A stretch of DNA of 32,665 bases from Syntrophaceae bacterium (GCA_013388635.1 JACAEX010000051.1:1-32665), one strand, 5' to 3'. Numbered from the stretch's first letter, positions 15,612 to 24,061 are shown. The notes: generated by a model from the sequence alone, not told the origin. Made by a program: numbers and translations.

Positions 15612-15627
15612 TGGCATAGCTATTGCT
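15612..15627 (+). promoter_or_regulatory. Sigma-54 (-24/-12) promoter upstream of the split-Soret cytochrome gene
   Basis: TGGCAT (15612-15617), AGCTA (15618-15622), TTGCT (15623-15627): GG and GC doublets at the required spacing, one mismatch to TGGCAC. It lies 90 nt before the ATG at 15717 in a 200-nt non-coding gap and points toward the cytochrome. Together with the matching element before dsrA it indicates joint sigma-54 control. Confidence 0.8.
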
Positions 15628-15716
15628 AAGCTATTCAAGCTAAGCAATGAAATGGCTGATTTTTCCAAATCTTGGATTATCAGGTTCTTGAATTTCATTG
15701 GAAAGGAGGAGAAATC

Positions 15717-16523
15717 ATGAAGCTATCGAGAAGGGGTCTTTTAAAAGAAGGAGGTGTATTTTTGCTCGGGGCCACAGCAGCAGGGTTATCCTTTTCTCGA
15801 TCGGGAGAATTGATGTCAGCAGTCGCGGCAAATCAGGAGACAATGGAGGTTCCTTGGCCTTATAAGAAATTGAATCCAGAGGTTGTAGCGGAGAAGGCCT
15901 ATCATGGGTACTATAAGGGAGCCTGTTGCTATGGCGTTTTCGATAGCATTGTTGGAGAGCTGCGAAGGGAGATAGGAGCTCCTTATACGACGATACCCAC
16001 TTCGATGATGATCTTTGGAGAGGGCGGGGTAGCTGGTATTGCATCCGTTTGTGGAGCCCTCAATGGCGCAGCTGCAGCAATTTTTCTTATCACAGGCAGT
16101 ATGGAGAAGGAGAAGAGAGAGCTTGCCTTTTCCATTACAAAGGAACTCTTCAACTGGTATGAACAGGTTCCGCTGCCAGATTACAGGCCCTCCAAGCCAA
16201 AGTTTGAGATTGTCAAATCGATTTCTCGTTCCAATCTCTGCCATGCTTCTGTCTCAAACTGGTGCAAGGTAGCCAAGGTGAAAGCGTTTTCAAAGGAGCG
16301 ATCTGAGAGGTGTGGCTGGCTTACCGGATCTGTGGCTAAATATACGGTTGAGCTTCTGAATGCAAACGCCGAAGGGAACTTTAAAGCCATCCATAAGCTT
16401 TCAAAAGAGGTTCAATCGTGCAGGAGCTGTCATGACAAAGGGGGTGCCATTGAAAACACCCGGGGCATGATGGATTGTGGCGGATGCCACTTTCGAGCGC
16501 CCTCCAAGCACCCGAAAATATAA
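15717..16523 (+). CDS. Split-Soret cytochrome c-like protein (C_GCAxxG_C_C family), Tat-exported dihaem
   Basis: 268 residues from MKLSRRGLLKEGG; AAAGGAGGA 6 nt upstream sets the start. SRRGLLK followed by a hydrophobic stretch (VFLLGATAAGLSF) is a Tat signal. The body has the C_GCAxxG_C_C pattern (GACCYGVFDSIV, SVCGALNGAAAA, LCHASVSNWC, RCGWLTGSVA), and the C-terminus has two haem motifs, CRSCH and CGGCH. This combination describes split-Soret cytochrome c of Desulfovibrio, a periplasmic dihaem protein with an iron-sulfur centre whose physiological partner is unsettled. Control by the same sigma-54 system as the dsr operon would tie it to sulfite respiration (inference). Confidence 0.82.
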   Translation: MKLSRRGLLKEGGVFLLGATAAGLSFSRSGELMSAVAANQETMEVPWPYKKLNPEVVAEKAYHGYYKGACCYGVFDSIVGELRREIGAPYTTIPTSMMIFGEGGVAGIASVCGALNGAAAAIFLITGSMEKEKRELAFSITKELFNWYEQVPLPDYRPSKPKFEIVKSISRSNLCHASVSNWCKVAKVKAFSKERSERCGWLTGSVAKYTVELLNANAEGNFKAIHKLSKEVQSCRSCHDKGGAIENTRGMMDCGGCHFRAPSKHPKI

Positions 16524-16531
16524 TATTTCTG

Positions 16532-16560
16532 TTGACAACCCATCGAAAGGATGATTAGAT
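16532..16560 (+). promoter_or_regulatory. Possible sigma-70 promoter before the PSE transporter
   Basis: TTGACA (16532-16537), a 17-nt spacer and a weak TTAGAT (16555-16560). It would give the transporter its own expression besides read-through from the split-Soret promoter. The -10 element matches only partly. Confidence 0.3.
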
Positions 16561-16714
16561 AGAGACAAGTCATTCAGGCTTTTAAAAAATTTGAATTTAA
16601 GGAGGTGATCTCAGAACGAGAGAGAAGAAATGATTTTTGTTGTACGGAAAGAAAGGGAAAGGGCTATATCAAGTAGTTTTTCGATCAGGTTAAATTTTAG
16701 AGGGGGGTGTCATT

Positions 16715-18247
16715 ATGGCCGAAAAGAAAGGTATCGATTGGTCAACGCTTTGGAAGAAAGATGACTGGGTTTCGGTATGGATCGGATTTCTCATTCTGAT
16801 CATCTTCATGGCAGGAGCCACCTTCAAACTTCCGGGATGGAAATGGCTGACCGATGGGGCATTTGTTGAAAAGATCCCGGGTTACAGCAAGAAGGTCGAT
16901 GGCCTTGTAAAGGATGCAGAGGCAAAGGGAGAGGAGGGATTAAAGGCGGGTGCAATCGAACTCAAGACAGCCCTCGACGCAAAGGATCGGAAGGCGATCG
17001 GAGAGGCTGCAGGAAAGTTCGAGAAGGCTGTAAAGGAAGTAAAGGATAAGGATCTGAATAAGAAGGCAGAGAAGCTCGCCAAAGATATCAAGGGCGATGC
17101 AACGAATACATTCGGGAAGGTCCTCTCAGGCCCGAATCTGTTGAGGATGCTCTATCTGCTGATCGGTTTCTGGATCTTCGCATTGATCGGCATCCTCATT
17201 ATGGGAATGCCGGCAGGCAAATTCATTACAGGTTTCCCATTTGTATTCGTCCTCTCTGTCATCGCAGCGATCATCGGTGGAAACTCAACGATCTCCTATT
17301 ATGGTCTTGAGACCGTATTCTGGGCCTTGATCTTGGGCCTCCTGGTCAGCAACACGGTCGGCGTGCCTGGATGGGTCAAAGAAGCGGTGAAGACCGAGTA
17401 CTTTATCAAGATCGGCCTCGTGCTTCTCGGCGCAGAGATTCTCTTCACAACCATTGTAAAAGTGGGGGCGTATGGGATGGTTCAATCGATTATCGTCATC
17501 GGGCTTGTATTCTATTTCTGCTTCTGGGTGGCTAAAAAACTTGGCCTCGATGATGAGTTTGCCTCGATTCTCGGTACTGCTGTCTCGATCTGCGGAGTCT
17601 CGGCTGCGATCGCTGCTGGCGGTGCGGTCAAGGGTGATCCGAAAAAAGTGAGCCATACCATCTCTCTGGTCCTCCTCTGTGCGATCCCCATGTTGATCTT
17701 CCAGCCGGTGATCGCAAAGGCAGTGGGGATGTTACCAGCAGTGGCAGGGGCCTGGATAGGCGGGACGATCGATACAACCGGTGCCGTGGTAGCAGCAGGT
17801 GCGATTGCTGGCCCTGAGGCGATGTCTGTGGCCGTTGTGGTCAAGATGGCACAGAACGTATTGATCGGAGTGGCTGCATTCCTTCTGGCCATATGGTTCG
17901 TCTTCAAGGGGAGGGAGGCAGGCCAAAAACCGAGCGCCGCAGAGATATGGTTCCGGTTTCCGAAGTTTGTGGTCGGTTTCGTGATTGCCTCGATCGTCTT
18001 CTCTTTCTTCCTGACAGAGGCGTATGCGAAGGGAGTCACGGGAGTTACAGGACCGATCAGGGCGTGGTGGTTCAACCTTGCTTTCATCTGCATTGGTCTG
18101 GATACGAGATTCAAAGAGCTGGTGGCCATGGGAGGTGGAAGGCCAGCAGCTGCCTTCCTGATCGCTCAGGGTTTCAACATCATCCTGACGCTGGTTTTGG
18201 CCTACCTGATTTTCGGCGGGATTCTATTCCCAGTTCCAAAGTTTTAA
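16715..18247 (+). CDS. PSE/YeiH-family (UPF0324) membrane transporter with a helical insertion
   Basis: 510 residues. After one hydrophobic helix (~20-42) comes a hydrophilic, Lys/Glu/Ala-rich, helix-forming stretch (~55-135, such as AKGEEGLKAGAIELKTALDAK and KKAEKLAKDIKGD), then about nine or ten membrane helices. Conserved PSE features are LVLLGAEILF, ASILGTAVSICGVSAAIAAG, GAWIGGTIDTTGAVVAAG and FICIGLDTRF. Ordinary members lack the insertion and are about 330-350 residues long. The family is called putative sulfate exporter; in a sulfite reducer it might move sulfate, sulfite or sulfide. Start from AGAGGGGGG before the ATG. It follows the split-Soret gene by 191 nt and precedes a terminator. 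Confidence 0.88.
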   Translation: MAEKKGIDWSTLWKKDDWVSVWIGFLILIIFMAGATFKLPGWKWLTDGAFVEKIPGYSKKVDGLVKDAEAKGEEGLKAGAIELKTALDAKDRKAIGEAAGKFEKAVKEVKDKDLNKKAEKLAKDIKGDATNTFGKVLSGPNLLRMLYLLIGFWIFALIGILIMGMPAGKFITGFPFVFVLSVIAAIIGGNSTISYYGLETVFWALILGLLVSNTVGVPGWVKEAVKTEYFIKIGLVLLGAEILFTTIVKVGAYGMVQSIIVIGLVFYFCFWVAKKLGLDDEFASILGTAVSICGVSAAIAAGGAVKGDPKKVSHTISLVLLCAIPMLIFQPVIAKAVGMLPAVAGAWIGGTIDTTGAVVAAGAIAGPEAMSVAVVVKMAQNVLIGVAAFLLAIWFVFKGREAGQKPSAAEIWFRFPKFVVGFVIASIVFSFFLTEAYAKGVTGVTGPIRAWWFNLAFICIGLDTRFKELVAMGGGRPAAAFLIAQGFNIILTLVLAYLIFGGILFPVPKF

Positions 18248-18266
18248 GCTTTACGTTGACCGAAAA

Positions 18267-18300
18267 GGCCTGGCGGCTGATGGCCGCCAGGCCTTTTTTT
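18267..18300 (+). terminator. Rho-independent terminator after the transporter
   Basis: A perfect 11-bp stem (18267-18277 with 18283-18293, GGCCTGGCGGC/GCCGCCAGGCC), 5-nt loop and seven T residues. On the other strand the stem is followed by only four T, so it may also partly stop transcripts of the convergent radical SAM operon. Confidence 0.93.
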
Positions 18301-18309
18301 CGTATTCCT

Positions 18310-19407
18310 TCAGAGCCCCAGAATCTTATGGCATGTCCGACAGGGCTGCGGTGGTTCCGGAAGCAAACGAGCCTCAGAGCTTCTCGCCTTTGGACTGTCC
18401 CAGAGCGAGAAATATAGTTCTCTGAACCTCTTTTGCCTCTCGGCAAAGAGATCCCTGAAACGCAGATAATCCTCACCGAGCCATATCCTGGAGAGGGAGG
18501 TTTTGAAGATATTGCCAAAGCTGACCCTTTCCTGCCAGTATTCCCCTCCACAGAAGATCCGTTTGAAAGGCGAGGGAAGGGGGGGGTAGAGATAGACACA
18601 GGGCGATACCTCACCGCTTGAGGAGATATAAAGATTTCTGAGGGGGTTTTCTTCACAGACCGGCACGTCGACAGGAGAGAGGCCAGGCCTCTTGATCTTG
18701 ACCTTTGATCGTCGGGCATTCGCTTCGGCTTCTCTCAGAAACCGATTGAAATCATTCCCTCCTTCTCCATAGGAAAATGCTTTCTGGTCATCCTGCGATG
18801 GACTGGTGATGTGGATGATATGGGTGAGAAAGACCTCTTCGATTCCCGCCTCTTTAGCGAAGACCGGTACATCGGGGACTTCGTGAATATTGTCCTTCAA
18901 CATAAGGAAGACAAGGTGCATCTTTGGCCAGGTGATGCCCCGGCGTCTTTTTTCCTCTGTAAAGAACTGAATGGCGTTGAGGATCTCTGAGAGATGGGAG
19001 TTGACCCGAATCCTGGCATGGCTTTCTGGTCGAGTGCCTGCGATGGAGAAGCCCACAAAGTCGAGCCCTGCATCGATCAGCTGAGATACACGCTCCTCGG
19101 TCAGTCCCTTTCCGCTGGTGACAAATCCTACGCAGGGCCCCTCCTTTTTGACGAGCCTGATACATTCGGGAAGATCCTTATAAAGCAGGGATTCGCCCCA
19201 GCCCTCAAGGATGACATTTTCAACATCTCTGAGATATGGAAGAATCTTCTCAAAATCCTCCAATCGCATATCCTGGTATTGCCACTCTTTACTCTCCGTG
19301 CGAACACACATCTTGCATCGCAGGGCGCATCTCGTGGTCAACTCAATCTGCCATGTTGAAAAGGGTTTCTCTTTCTTAATCAGTCTTTTAAAAATGCTCT
19401 CAATCAT
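18310..19407 (-). CDS. Radical SAM/SPASM-type protein of unknown substrate
   Basis: 365 residues. The N-terminal radical SAM motif CALRCKMC sits in QIELTTRCALRCKMC, followed by LEGWGESLLYKDL and VGFVTSGKGLT as in MoaA/SPASM enzymes. C-terminal cysteines (VCEEN, SPCVYLYPP, FCGGEY, PCRTCHKILGL) with FGNIFKTSLSRIWLGEDY resemble the SPASM region that binds auxiliary clusters and often a peptide substrate. It is the last gene of a four-gene minus-strand operon, 34 nt after the second GNAT-like gene; GAGG precedes the ATG. No precursor peptide gene is visible next to it. The substrate is unknown. Confidence 0.82.
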   Translation of the reverse strand: MIESIFKRLIKKEKPFSTWQIELTTRCALRCKMCVRTESKEWQYQDMRLEDFEKILPYLRDVENVILEGWGESLLYKDLPECIRLVKKEGPCVGFVTSGKGLTEERVSQLIDAGLDFVGFSIAGTRPESHARIRVNSHLSEILNAIQFFTEEKRRRGITWPKMHLVFLMLKDNIHEVPDVPVFAKEAGIEEVFLTHIIHITSPSQDDQKAFSYGEGGNDFNRFLREAEANARRSKVKIKRPGLSPVDVPVCEENPLRNLYISSSGEVSPCVYLYPPLPSPFKRIFCGGEYWQERVSFGNIFKTSLSRIWLGEDYLRFRDLFAERQKRFRELYFSLWDSPKARSSEARLLPEPPQPCRTCHKILGL

Positions 19408-19441
19408 TTTTCCTCAGGGATGATGAATCGCTCAGAACGGG

Positions 19442-20281
19442 TTAAAGTTTCTGCATCAGTTTATTCAAGGCCTCTGCCATCGAAGGCGTATACAAGCAAT
19501 AGGCATACCGAAGAAATGGAACTCCGCCCCACTTCTTCTTGAAAAAAGTGATCCCTGAATTAATCCCCAGGCCCAGGTTCAAATATCTTTTCCTTTTGGT
19601 TTTTGCTTCTTGGATCATTTCCGAAAGGAGGAGGTCAGAAGCCCCCGGTACGTAAATAGGCTCCGAGGTAAAATTGAACATATAAAGACCATAGTCCCTG
19701 GGTTTGAATTCGGCAATGTCAAAGGCCACCAGATCGCCCTTGCTGTTTCTCGCGTTGAAGATCCACGCATCAACCGAAGAAGCAAGGTATTCGCCAATTC
19801 TCCTAAATATGAATTGAGTCCCCTCGTCAACCGGATGGAGCTTCATGAAGTTCTCGACCATATTCCTATGTTCTTCATCAAAACTCCTGCTCTTTTCTAT
19901 GGAGAGCTCCCGACCTGCCCGTTTGATCATATTTCTCGTCTTTTGAGGAATGGACAAGGTTGAGAGGTCGAGCCGATAATAATAGTCCGACGAGAACTGA
20001 ATGCAATCGGTGTGCGAGAAAGGAATGGAGGGCGCGGTCAGGGAGACGGTTTTTGGCCGGAAGCGGCTGATCGAATCCTCGAGCTCATTTTTCATCCTCT
20101 TTTCATCAAAAGGCTCTTGGAGGGGATAGCCGATGAAGATCAGATGGTCCTTCTTGACGTAGGTGAGAAAGTTCCCAGAAATAAATGGTTCCGCCCGCGA
20201 AATCGCTGTCACATATTGGGGTATATGTTCTGGAAGATAGGCGCTCTGCTCGATCCGTTCCATTTCAATCTGTTTAATCAT
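19442..20281 (-). CDS. GNAT/FemAB-like acyltransferase-fold protein (paralogue 1)
   Basis: 279 residues. The C-terminal half has the acyltransferase-like run IFNARNSKGDLVAFDIAEF, YVPGASDLLLSEMIQEA and LNLGLGINSGITFFKKKWGG, the last resembling the end of FemAB/BioF2-like GNAT domains. It is clearly homologous to the protein at 21154-22005 over its whole length (both share YxPEH, EPF, GYPL, RFRP, YYRLDL and the final FKxKWGG). The start overlaps the stop of the TraB-like gene by 4 nt. An aminoacyl or acyl transfer is a guess from fold; the substrate is unknown. Confidence 0.68.
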   Translation of the reverse strand: MIKQIEMERIEQSAYLPEHIPQYVTAISRAEPFISGNFLTYVKKDHLIFIGYPLQEPFDEKRMKNELEDSISRFRPKTVSLTAPSIPFSHTDCIQFSSDYYYRLDLSTLSIPQKTRNMIKRAGRELSIEKSRSFDEEHRNMVENFMKLHPVDEGTQFIFRRIGEYLASSVDAWIFNARNSKGDLVAFDIAEFKPRDYGLYMFNFTSEPIYVPGASDLLLSEMIQEAKTKRKRYLNLGLGINSGITFFKKKWGGVPFLRYAYCLYTPSMAEALNKLMQKL

Positions 20282-21105
20282 GCCTCTTCCCGAGCAACCG
20301 TGTAGCCTTCCTCAAGAAACATCTTTCTAATTCCGGGTATATGGATCACTCCAACGAAGGCCACCACACTCTCCTGTTCGGAGAATGCCTTAATCCTCTT
20401 AAAGAAGACCGGATCTCGCCTGGCGACGATCGATTCACATCGGGTGGGAAACTCGCCGGTCATGGAGGCAAACCTTTCGAGATCTCCGGAGAGGAAGGCC
20501 TGGAGAAACATCTCTCGATAGACGTTCCAGTGATCGATACGATTGAGAAAATTCACAATACGCTCGAAAGGTATCCCGTCCAGAGCACTCAGTTGATCCT
20601 CGATCGTCTCCAGGTATTCGATTCTCTTTTTGAGCTTCTGGGCAATCTTATAGGCCTCCACGTCCATCGAATACTTCCAGTTTAGAAGGGTGGACCAGAT
20701 CGAAAAGAATCCGAGCCAGGGTCGAACCCCCTGGGTCAGGCTTTTCAGTAAATTCGAAGGGGTTCGATAAAGGATATCAAAATCAGAACCTGCTGAAGTC
20801 ACCGAAGCCTTCAACCTAAGGCTGAGCTGGCGGTTGAGCTCTTTAACCGCGCCAGGCTCCAGCGCATCATCGAGCGATGGAAAATCCTCGCCTCTTCGGC
20901 CATACTCCACCACCCTTGCCATGCTCTCTTGATCGAGAGGTCCCTCGAAAAGGACTGTGGTAAAAGGCTTGATGATTCTTGTCAGGGATTTCTTGAAAGG
21001 ATACGGAGAGAAATGGGCTGTCCCCACGAGAAATGAAGTTCTACCATCCTTCTTTACCCTCCAGACGGTCCTCAGCCGTTTTTCCTTCCACCAGAGTAAA
21101 TCCAT
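20278..21105 (-). CDS. TraB/GumN (Tiki-like) family protein
   Basis: 275 residues. The N-terminus has RTVWRVKKDGRTSFLVGTAHFSPYP, the family's conserved GTxH near a short strand, followed by a conserved glutamate in VLFEGPLD. The middle has DVEAYKIAQKLKKRIEYLETIEDQL and the C-terminus VVAFVGVIHIPGIRKMFLEEGY, the second family motif with His. Related proteins (TIKI) are metalloproteases, but the bacterial role is undefined. AGAGGGG precedes the ATG. It is flanked by two paralogous GNAT-like genes, overlapping one by 4 nt and 48 nt from the other, so all belong to one transcript. Confidence 0.8.
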   Translation of the reverse strand: MDLLWWKEKRLRTVWRVKKDGRTSFLVGTAHFSPYPFKKSLTRIIKPFTTVLFEGPLDQESMARVVEYGRRGEDFPSLDDALEPGAVKELNRQLSLRLKASVTSAGSDFDILYRTPSNLLKSLTQGVRPWLGFFSIWSTLLNWKYSMDVEAYKIAQKLKKRIEYLETIEDQLSALDGIPFERIVNFLNRIDHWNVYREMFLQAFLSGDLERFASMTGEFPTRCESIVARRDPVFFKRIKAFSEQESVVAFVGVIHIPGIRKMFLEEGYTVAREEA

Positions 21106-21153
21106 TTCCCCTCTTCCGGTTAACTCCGATTTCTAAGTTGGAATCTCCTGTTA

Positions 21154-22005
21154 TTAAAGCTTCCCTTCAATGGCCTTTATCAAAGAGAGCGTCCTCGTGG
21201 TCCCATAGTAGCATTCGCAGAATTCGTACGGAAGAGATGGAGCCCCTCCCCATTTCTCTTTGAATCTTCTTATGCCTTCATTTACTCCCAAACCTAAGTT
21301 GATTTCGTTCTTACCATGTTCACGACTGAGTTCGATCATCTTGAGGAATAGGAGGTCCGAGGCGTGAGGGACATAATGTTTCTTTGAATGGGATCCGAGG
21401 AGGTAGGTGGTAAATTTTTTTGCTCCGAGATCGAGGACATAAAAAGCGATCAGCCTCCCCTTCTTGTCCCGGGCATTGAGCACGCAAGCGGTTTGTGAGT
21501 GAGAAAGGTACTCAGGCATGGCACGATAAAGCGCGGTGATCCTCGATGACAATTTTTCCCTCTTGAGAAGCTCCCTGATCAGTGCTTCATGATCTTTTGA
21601 AAACGAACGCGTCCTTTCCACGGTCAATTCTTTTGAGGCCTTCTCTGCGATTCGCTGAAGAGAGGGCTTCGGGTTTGATTGTTCGAGGTCGAGCCTGTAG
21701 TACCGATCTGTTTCCCTCTCTCTGCAGGTGTCCAGAAGGGGAGCAGGAATCTCTGGTGCGATAAGCCAGAGGTACTCGGGCCGGAATCTTTCGACGACCT
21801 TTTTGACGACCTTCTCGCATCGTTCGATTGAAAAATGCTGATCCAAAGGGTATCCGACCAGAATGGCCCAGTTGTCCTTTACGAAATTGAGGTGGTCTTC
21901 GATCAGAAAGGGTTCCCCTTTTGATACTGCGCTCATCAGGCCGACGAGGTGTTCTGGGACATATCCGTTTGTAAATACGTATTCTTCCTCTTGACAGGTA
22001 ATCAT
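21154..22005 (-). CDS. GNAT/FemAB-like acyltransferase-fold protein (paralogue 2)
   Basis: 283 residues, the first gene of the operon. It shares its full architecture with the protein at 19442-20281 (GYVPEHL, GEPFL, VGYPLD, RYYRLDL, NLGLGVNEGIRRFKEKWGG). The conserved segments suggest an N-terminal FemAB-like half and a C-terminal GNAT half. The two copies have diverged greatly, so this is an old duplication with likely distinct substrates. GAGG lies 8 nt before the ATG. The promoter must lie in the A/T-rich 140-nt region shared with divergent larC. Confidence 0.68.
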   Translation of the reverse strand: MITCQEEEYVFTNGYVPEHLVGLMSAVSKGEPFLIEDHLNFVKDNWAILVGYPLDQHFSIERCEKVVKKVVERFRPEYLWLIAPEIPAPLLDTCRERETDRYYRLDLEQSNPKPSLQRIAEKASKELTVERTRSFSKDHEALIRELLKREKLSSRITALYRAMPEYLSHSQTACVLNARDKKGRLIAFYVLDLGAKKFTTYLLGSHSKKHYVPHASDLLFLKMIELSREHGKNEINLGLGVNEGIRRFKEKWGGAPSLPYEFCECYYGTTRTLSLIKAIEGKL

Positions 22006-22145
22006 ATTGGATCCTCGTCTTTTTATTTTATCTCATAGGCTTCTAAATTACAAAAAAGATTTCGGGTCGCGGAAGGAAATTTTATTTGATTTTCTTCCTT
22101 TTCTCTTGGATAATGGTGGCACATCAACCCTTTTTGGAGTCGAAG

Positions 22146-23348
22146 ATGAAGATCGCCTATTTTGACTGTTTTTCCGGAGCAAGCGGAGATATGATCCTCG
22201 GCGCACTGATCGATGCAGGCCTCAGTGCGCGTCGATTAAGAGAGGAGCTGGAAAAGCTTAGGATCCCAGGGGTCCAGCTGAAGGTTAAGAGGGTTTTAAA
22301 GGGAGGCATAGCTGCCACCCGGGTGAGCGTGGAGGGGAGGAGCGAGAGACATCATCGCCATCTCGACGAGTTGCTGAAGATCATTGACCGGAGCAGGATC
22401 GAGCCCGAGGTGAAGGAGAAGAGCAGGGAGATTTTTGAAAAGATTGCCTCCGTGGAGGGTGAGATCCATCAAAAGCCCGCAGGGGAGATCCACTTTCATG
22501 AGATCGGCGGTCTGGATTCGATCGTGGATATCGTGGGATCGGTGTGGGGGGTCAGCCAGATGGGGATTGACGAAATCCATGTCTCAAAGGTGAACGTCGG
22601 AGGAGGCTTTGTGCAGTGTGAACACGGTACCCTTCCAGTTCCAGCCCCTGCCACGTTGGCTTTGATGAAAGGCAAGCCTCTCTACTCTTCCGGTGTGGAG
22701 AGGGAACTTCTCACTCCCACCGGGGCTGCCCTTCTTACTTCCCTGGCCTCTCATTTCGGTCCCATGCCTGTGATGAGGGTGGAGAGGGTAGGCTATGGGG
22801 CAGGCCGGGATGACCTTCCCCATCCAAATCTGCTCCGGTTGATGATCGGAACCTCGCAAGGAGAACCCGAAAGGGAGAGGGTCACCATTATCGAGACGAA
22901 TATTGATGATATGAACCCGCAGTTCTATGACTTCCTGATGGAGAGGCTTTTTGAGATGGAGGTCCGGGAGGTCTTTCTCACTCCCATTCTGATGAAGAAG
23001 AGTCGCCCCGCGACGCTCCTCACGGTGATCTGCAGGCCTGAGAAGCTCTCTTCGGTCACACGATTTCTGATCAGGGAGACGACCACGCTCGGTTTGAGGT
23101 GGCGTGAGGAGGAGAGGAGTTGTGCGGAAAGGGAGATGGTCAACCTTCAAACAAGATATGGAAAGATCCGTTTTAAGTTGGCTCAATGGGAGGGAAAGGT
23201 GGTCAATCTCTCTCCCGAATATGAGGATTGCAGAAAGCTGGCCTTGGAGAGGAAGGTTCCTCTCAAGGATGTCTACGAAGAGGCAAAAAGAGTGGCCATC
23301 ATCGTTAAGAAAGAGTACGAAAAGGCCTTGCCCCAGAGACCTCGATAG
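22146..23348 (+). CDS. larC: LarC, nickel-insertion protein for the nickel-pincer cofactor (DUF111)
   Basis: 400 residues from MKIAYFDCFSGASGDMILGAL, the typical LarC start, with GGAG 6 nt upstream; a longer frame to 22086 lacks such a site. HFHEIGGLDSIVDIVG, the RELLTPTGAALL stretch and the C-terminal ETNIDDMNPQ are family signatures. LarC is the CTP-dependent enzyme that inserts Ni into the pyridinium-bis-thiocarboxylate cofactor made by LarB and LarE. A larE gene is present at 30725-31540, but no larB or larA is in the window. It diverges from the GNAT/TraB/radical SAM operon. Confidence 0.93.
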   Translation: MKIAYFDCFSGASGDMILGALIDAGLSARRLREELEKLRIPGVQLKVKRVLKGGIAATRVSVEGRSERHHRHLDELLKIIDRSRIEPEVKEKSREIFEKIASVEGEIHQKPAGEIHFHEIGGLDSIVDIVGSVWGVSQMGIDEIHVSKVNVGGGFVQCEHGTLPVPAPATLALMKGKPLYSSGVERELLTPTGAALLTSLASHFGPMPVMRVERVGYGAGRDDLPHPNLLRLMIGTSQGEPERERVTIIETNIDDMNPQFYDFLMERLFEMEVREVFLTPILMKKSRPATLLTVICRPEKLSSVTRFLIRETTTLGLRWREEERSCAEREMVNLQTRYGKIRFKLAQWEGKVVNLSPEYEDCRKLALERKVPLKDVYEEAKRVAIIVKKEYEKALPQRPR

Positions 23349-23432
23349 AAACTTTCTCCCCGCTTTTTAGAATCCGCCTCCTTGACAACCAGGTGTCGGA
23401 CGATTATCCTTAAATTGAAGGAGGCGAAAGCA

Positions 23433-23990
23433 ATGAAAATCAAAAAACTGAGTTATGTTTTTGCTGTTTTATTGCTGCTTGGGATATGGTCTATCTCTCC
23501 GGGATGGGCTCAATCCAAACCCACAGGAAGCCCGCCGGTGATCACCCATTCCTTTGCTGTTGAGAAGGGACCTTACGGATATGTCTGGAGACTCTATATT
23601 GAAGCTGAGGATCCTGACGGCGATATGCTTAAGATTGCCTCAGTGGTGAGACAGACCGGCTATGGCCATTACCCAACCGATTGGATCTTCCTTAAACCCG
23701 ACCAACGAAGGCATCTGAAGGGATATATCGAGTGGAGCACCTATAGTTCAAAGGCACCCTCCCTCACAGAATGGACCAGGATCACCCTGACCGTCTCCGT
23801 TTTGGACCAGGCCGGCAATGAGAGCAATGAAGTTTCGTTCCCATTTACTTTTGAATCAGGGGTCAAGAACCCTTATCAGTACAAAGCACCCCCTCCATTC
23901 GATCAAGGGAATCTGCCCAGGCTGGGCCGTATCTTCATCGATCTTTTTGAGCCCTTATTCATGGGCGGCGGGGACAATCGGAGCGATTGA
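23433..23990 (+). CDS. Exported protein of unknown function
   Basis: 185 residues from MKIKKLSYVFAVLLLLGIWSI; GAAGGAGG before the ATG sets the start. A Sec signal peptide runs to about residue 27 (SPGWAQ). The mature part reads like an Ig-like/cadherin-type beta-sandwich: VITHSFAVEKGPYGYVWRL, EAEDPDGDMLKIASVVRQTG, RITLTVSVLDQAGNESNEVSF. The C-terminus (RIFIDLFEPLFMGGGDN) is not recognised. Between larC and a terminator it forms its own unit or the end of the larC operon. I do not recognise a specific family. Confidence 0.75.
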   Translation: MKIKKLSYVFAVLLLLGIWSISPGWAQSKPTGSPPVITHSFAVEKGPYGYVWRLYIEAEDPDGDMLKIASVVRQTGYGHYPTDWIFLKPDQRRHLKGYIEWSTYSSKAPSLTEWTRITLTVSVLDQAGNESNEVSFPFTFESGVKNPYQYKAPPPFDQGNLPRLGRIFIDLFEPLFMGGGDNRSD

Positions 23991-24034
23991 TTAGTCTCTC
24001 TCGCCTTTCGGCCAAGAAACCTATGGATTTCATG

Positions 24035-24061
24035 AGGCCCCAATGATCCGGGGCCTTTTTT
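24035..24061 (+). terminator. Rho-independent terminator
   Basis: AGGCCCC (24035-24041) and GGGGCCT (24050-24056) form a 7-bp stem with an 8-nt loop, followed by T residues. It ends the larC/exported-protein unit, 45 nt after the stop. Confidence 0.88.

Noticed and set aside
16599-16612. AAGGAGGTGATC as the end of a 16S rRNA gene
   Set aside because: It is the reverse complement of the rRNA tail and no rRNA sequence surrounds it; it is just a strong Shine-Dalgarno-like word.
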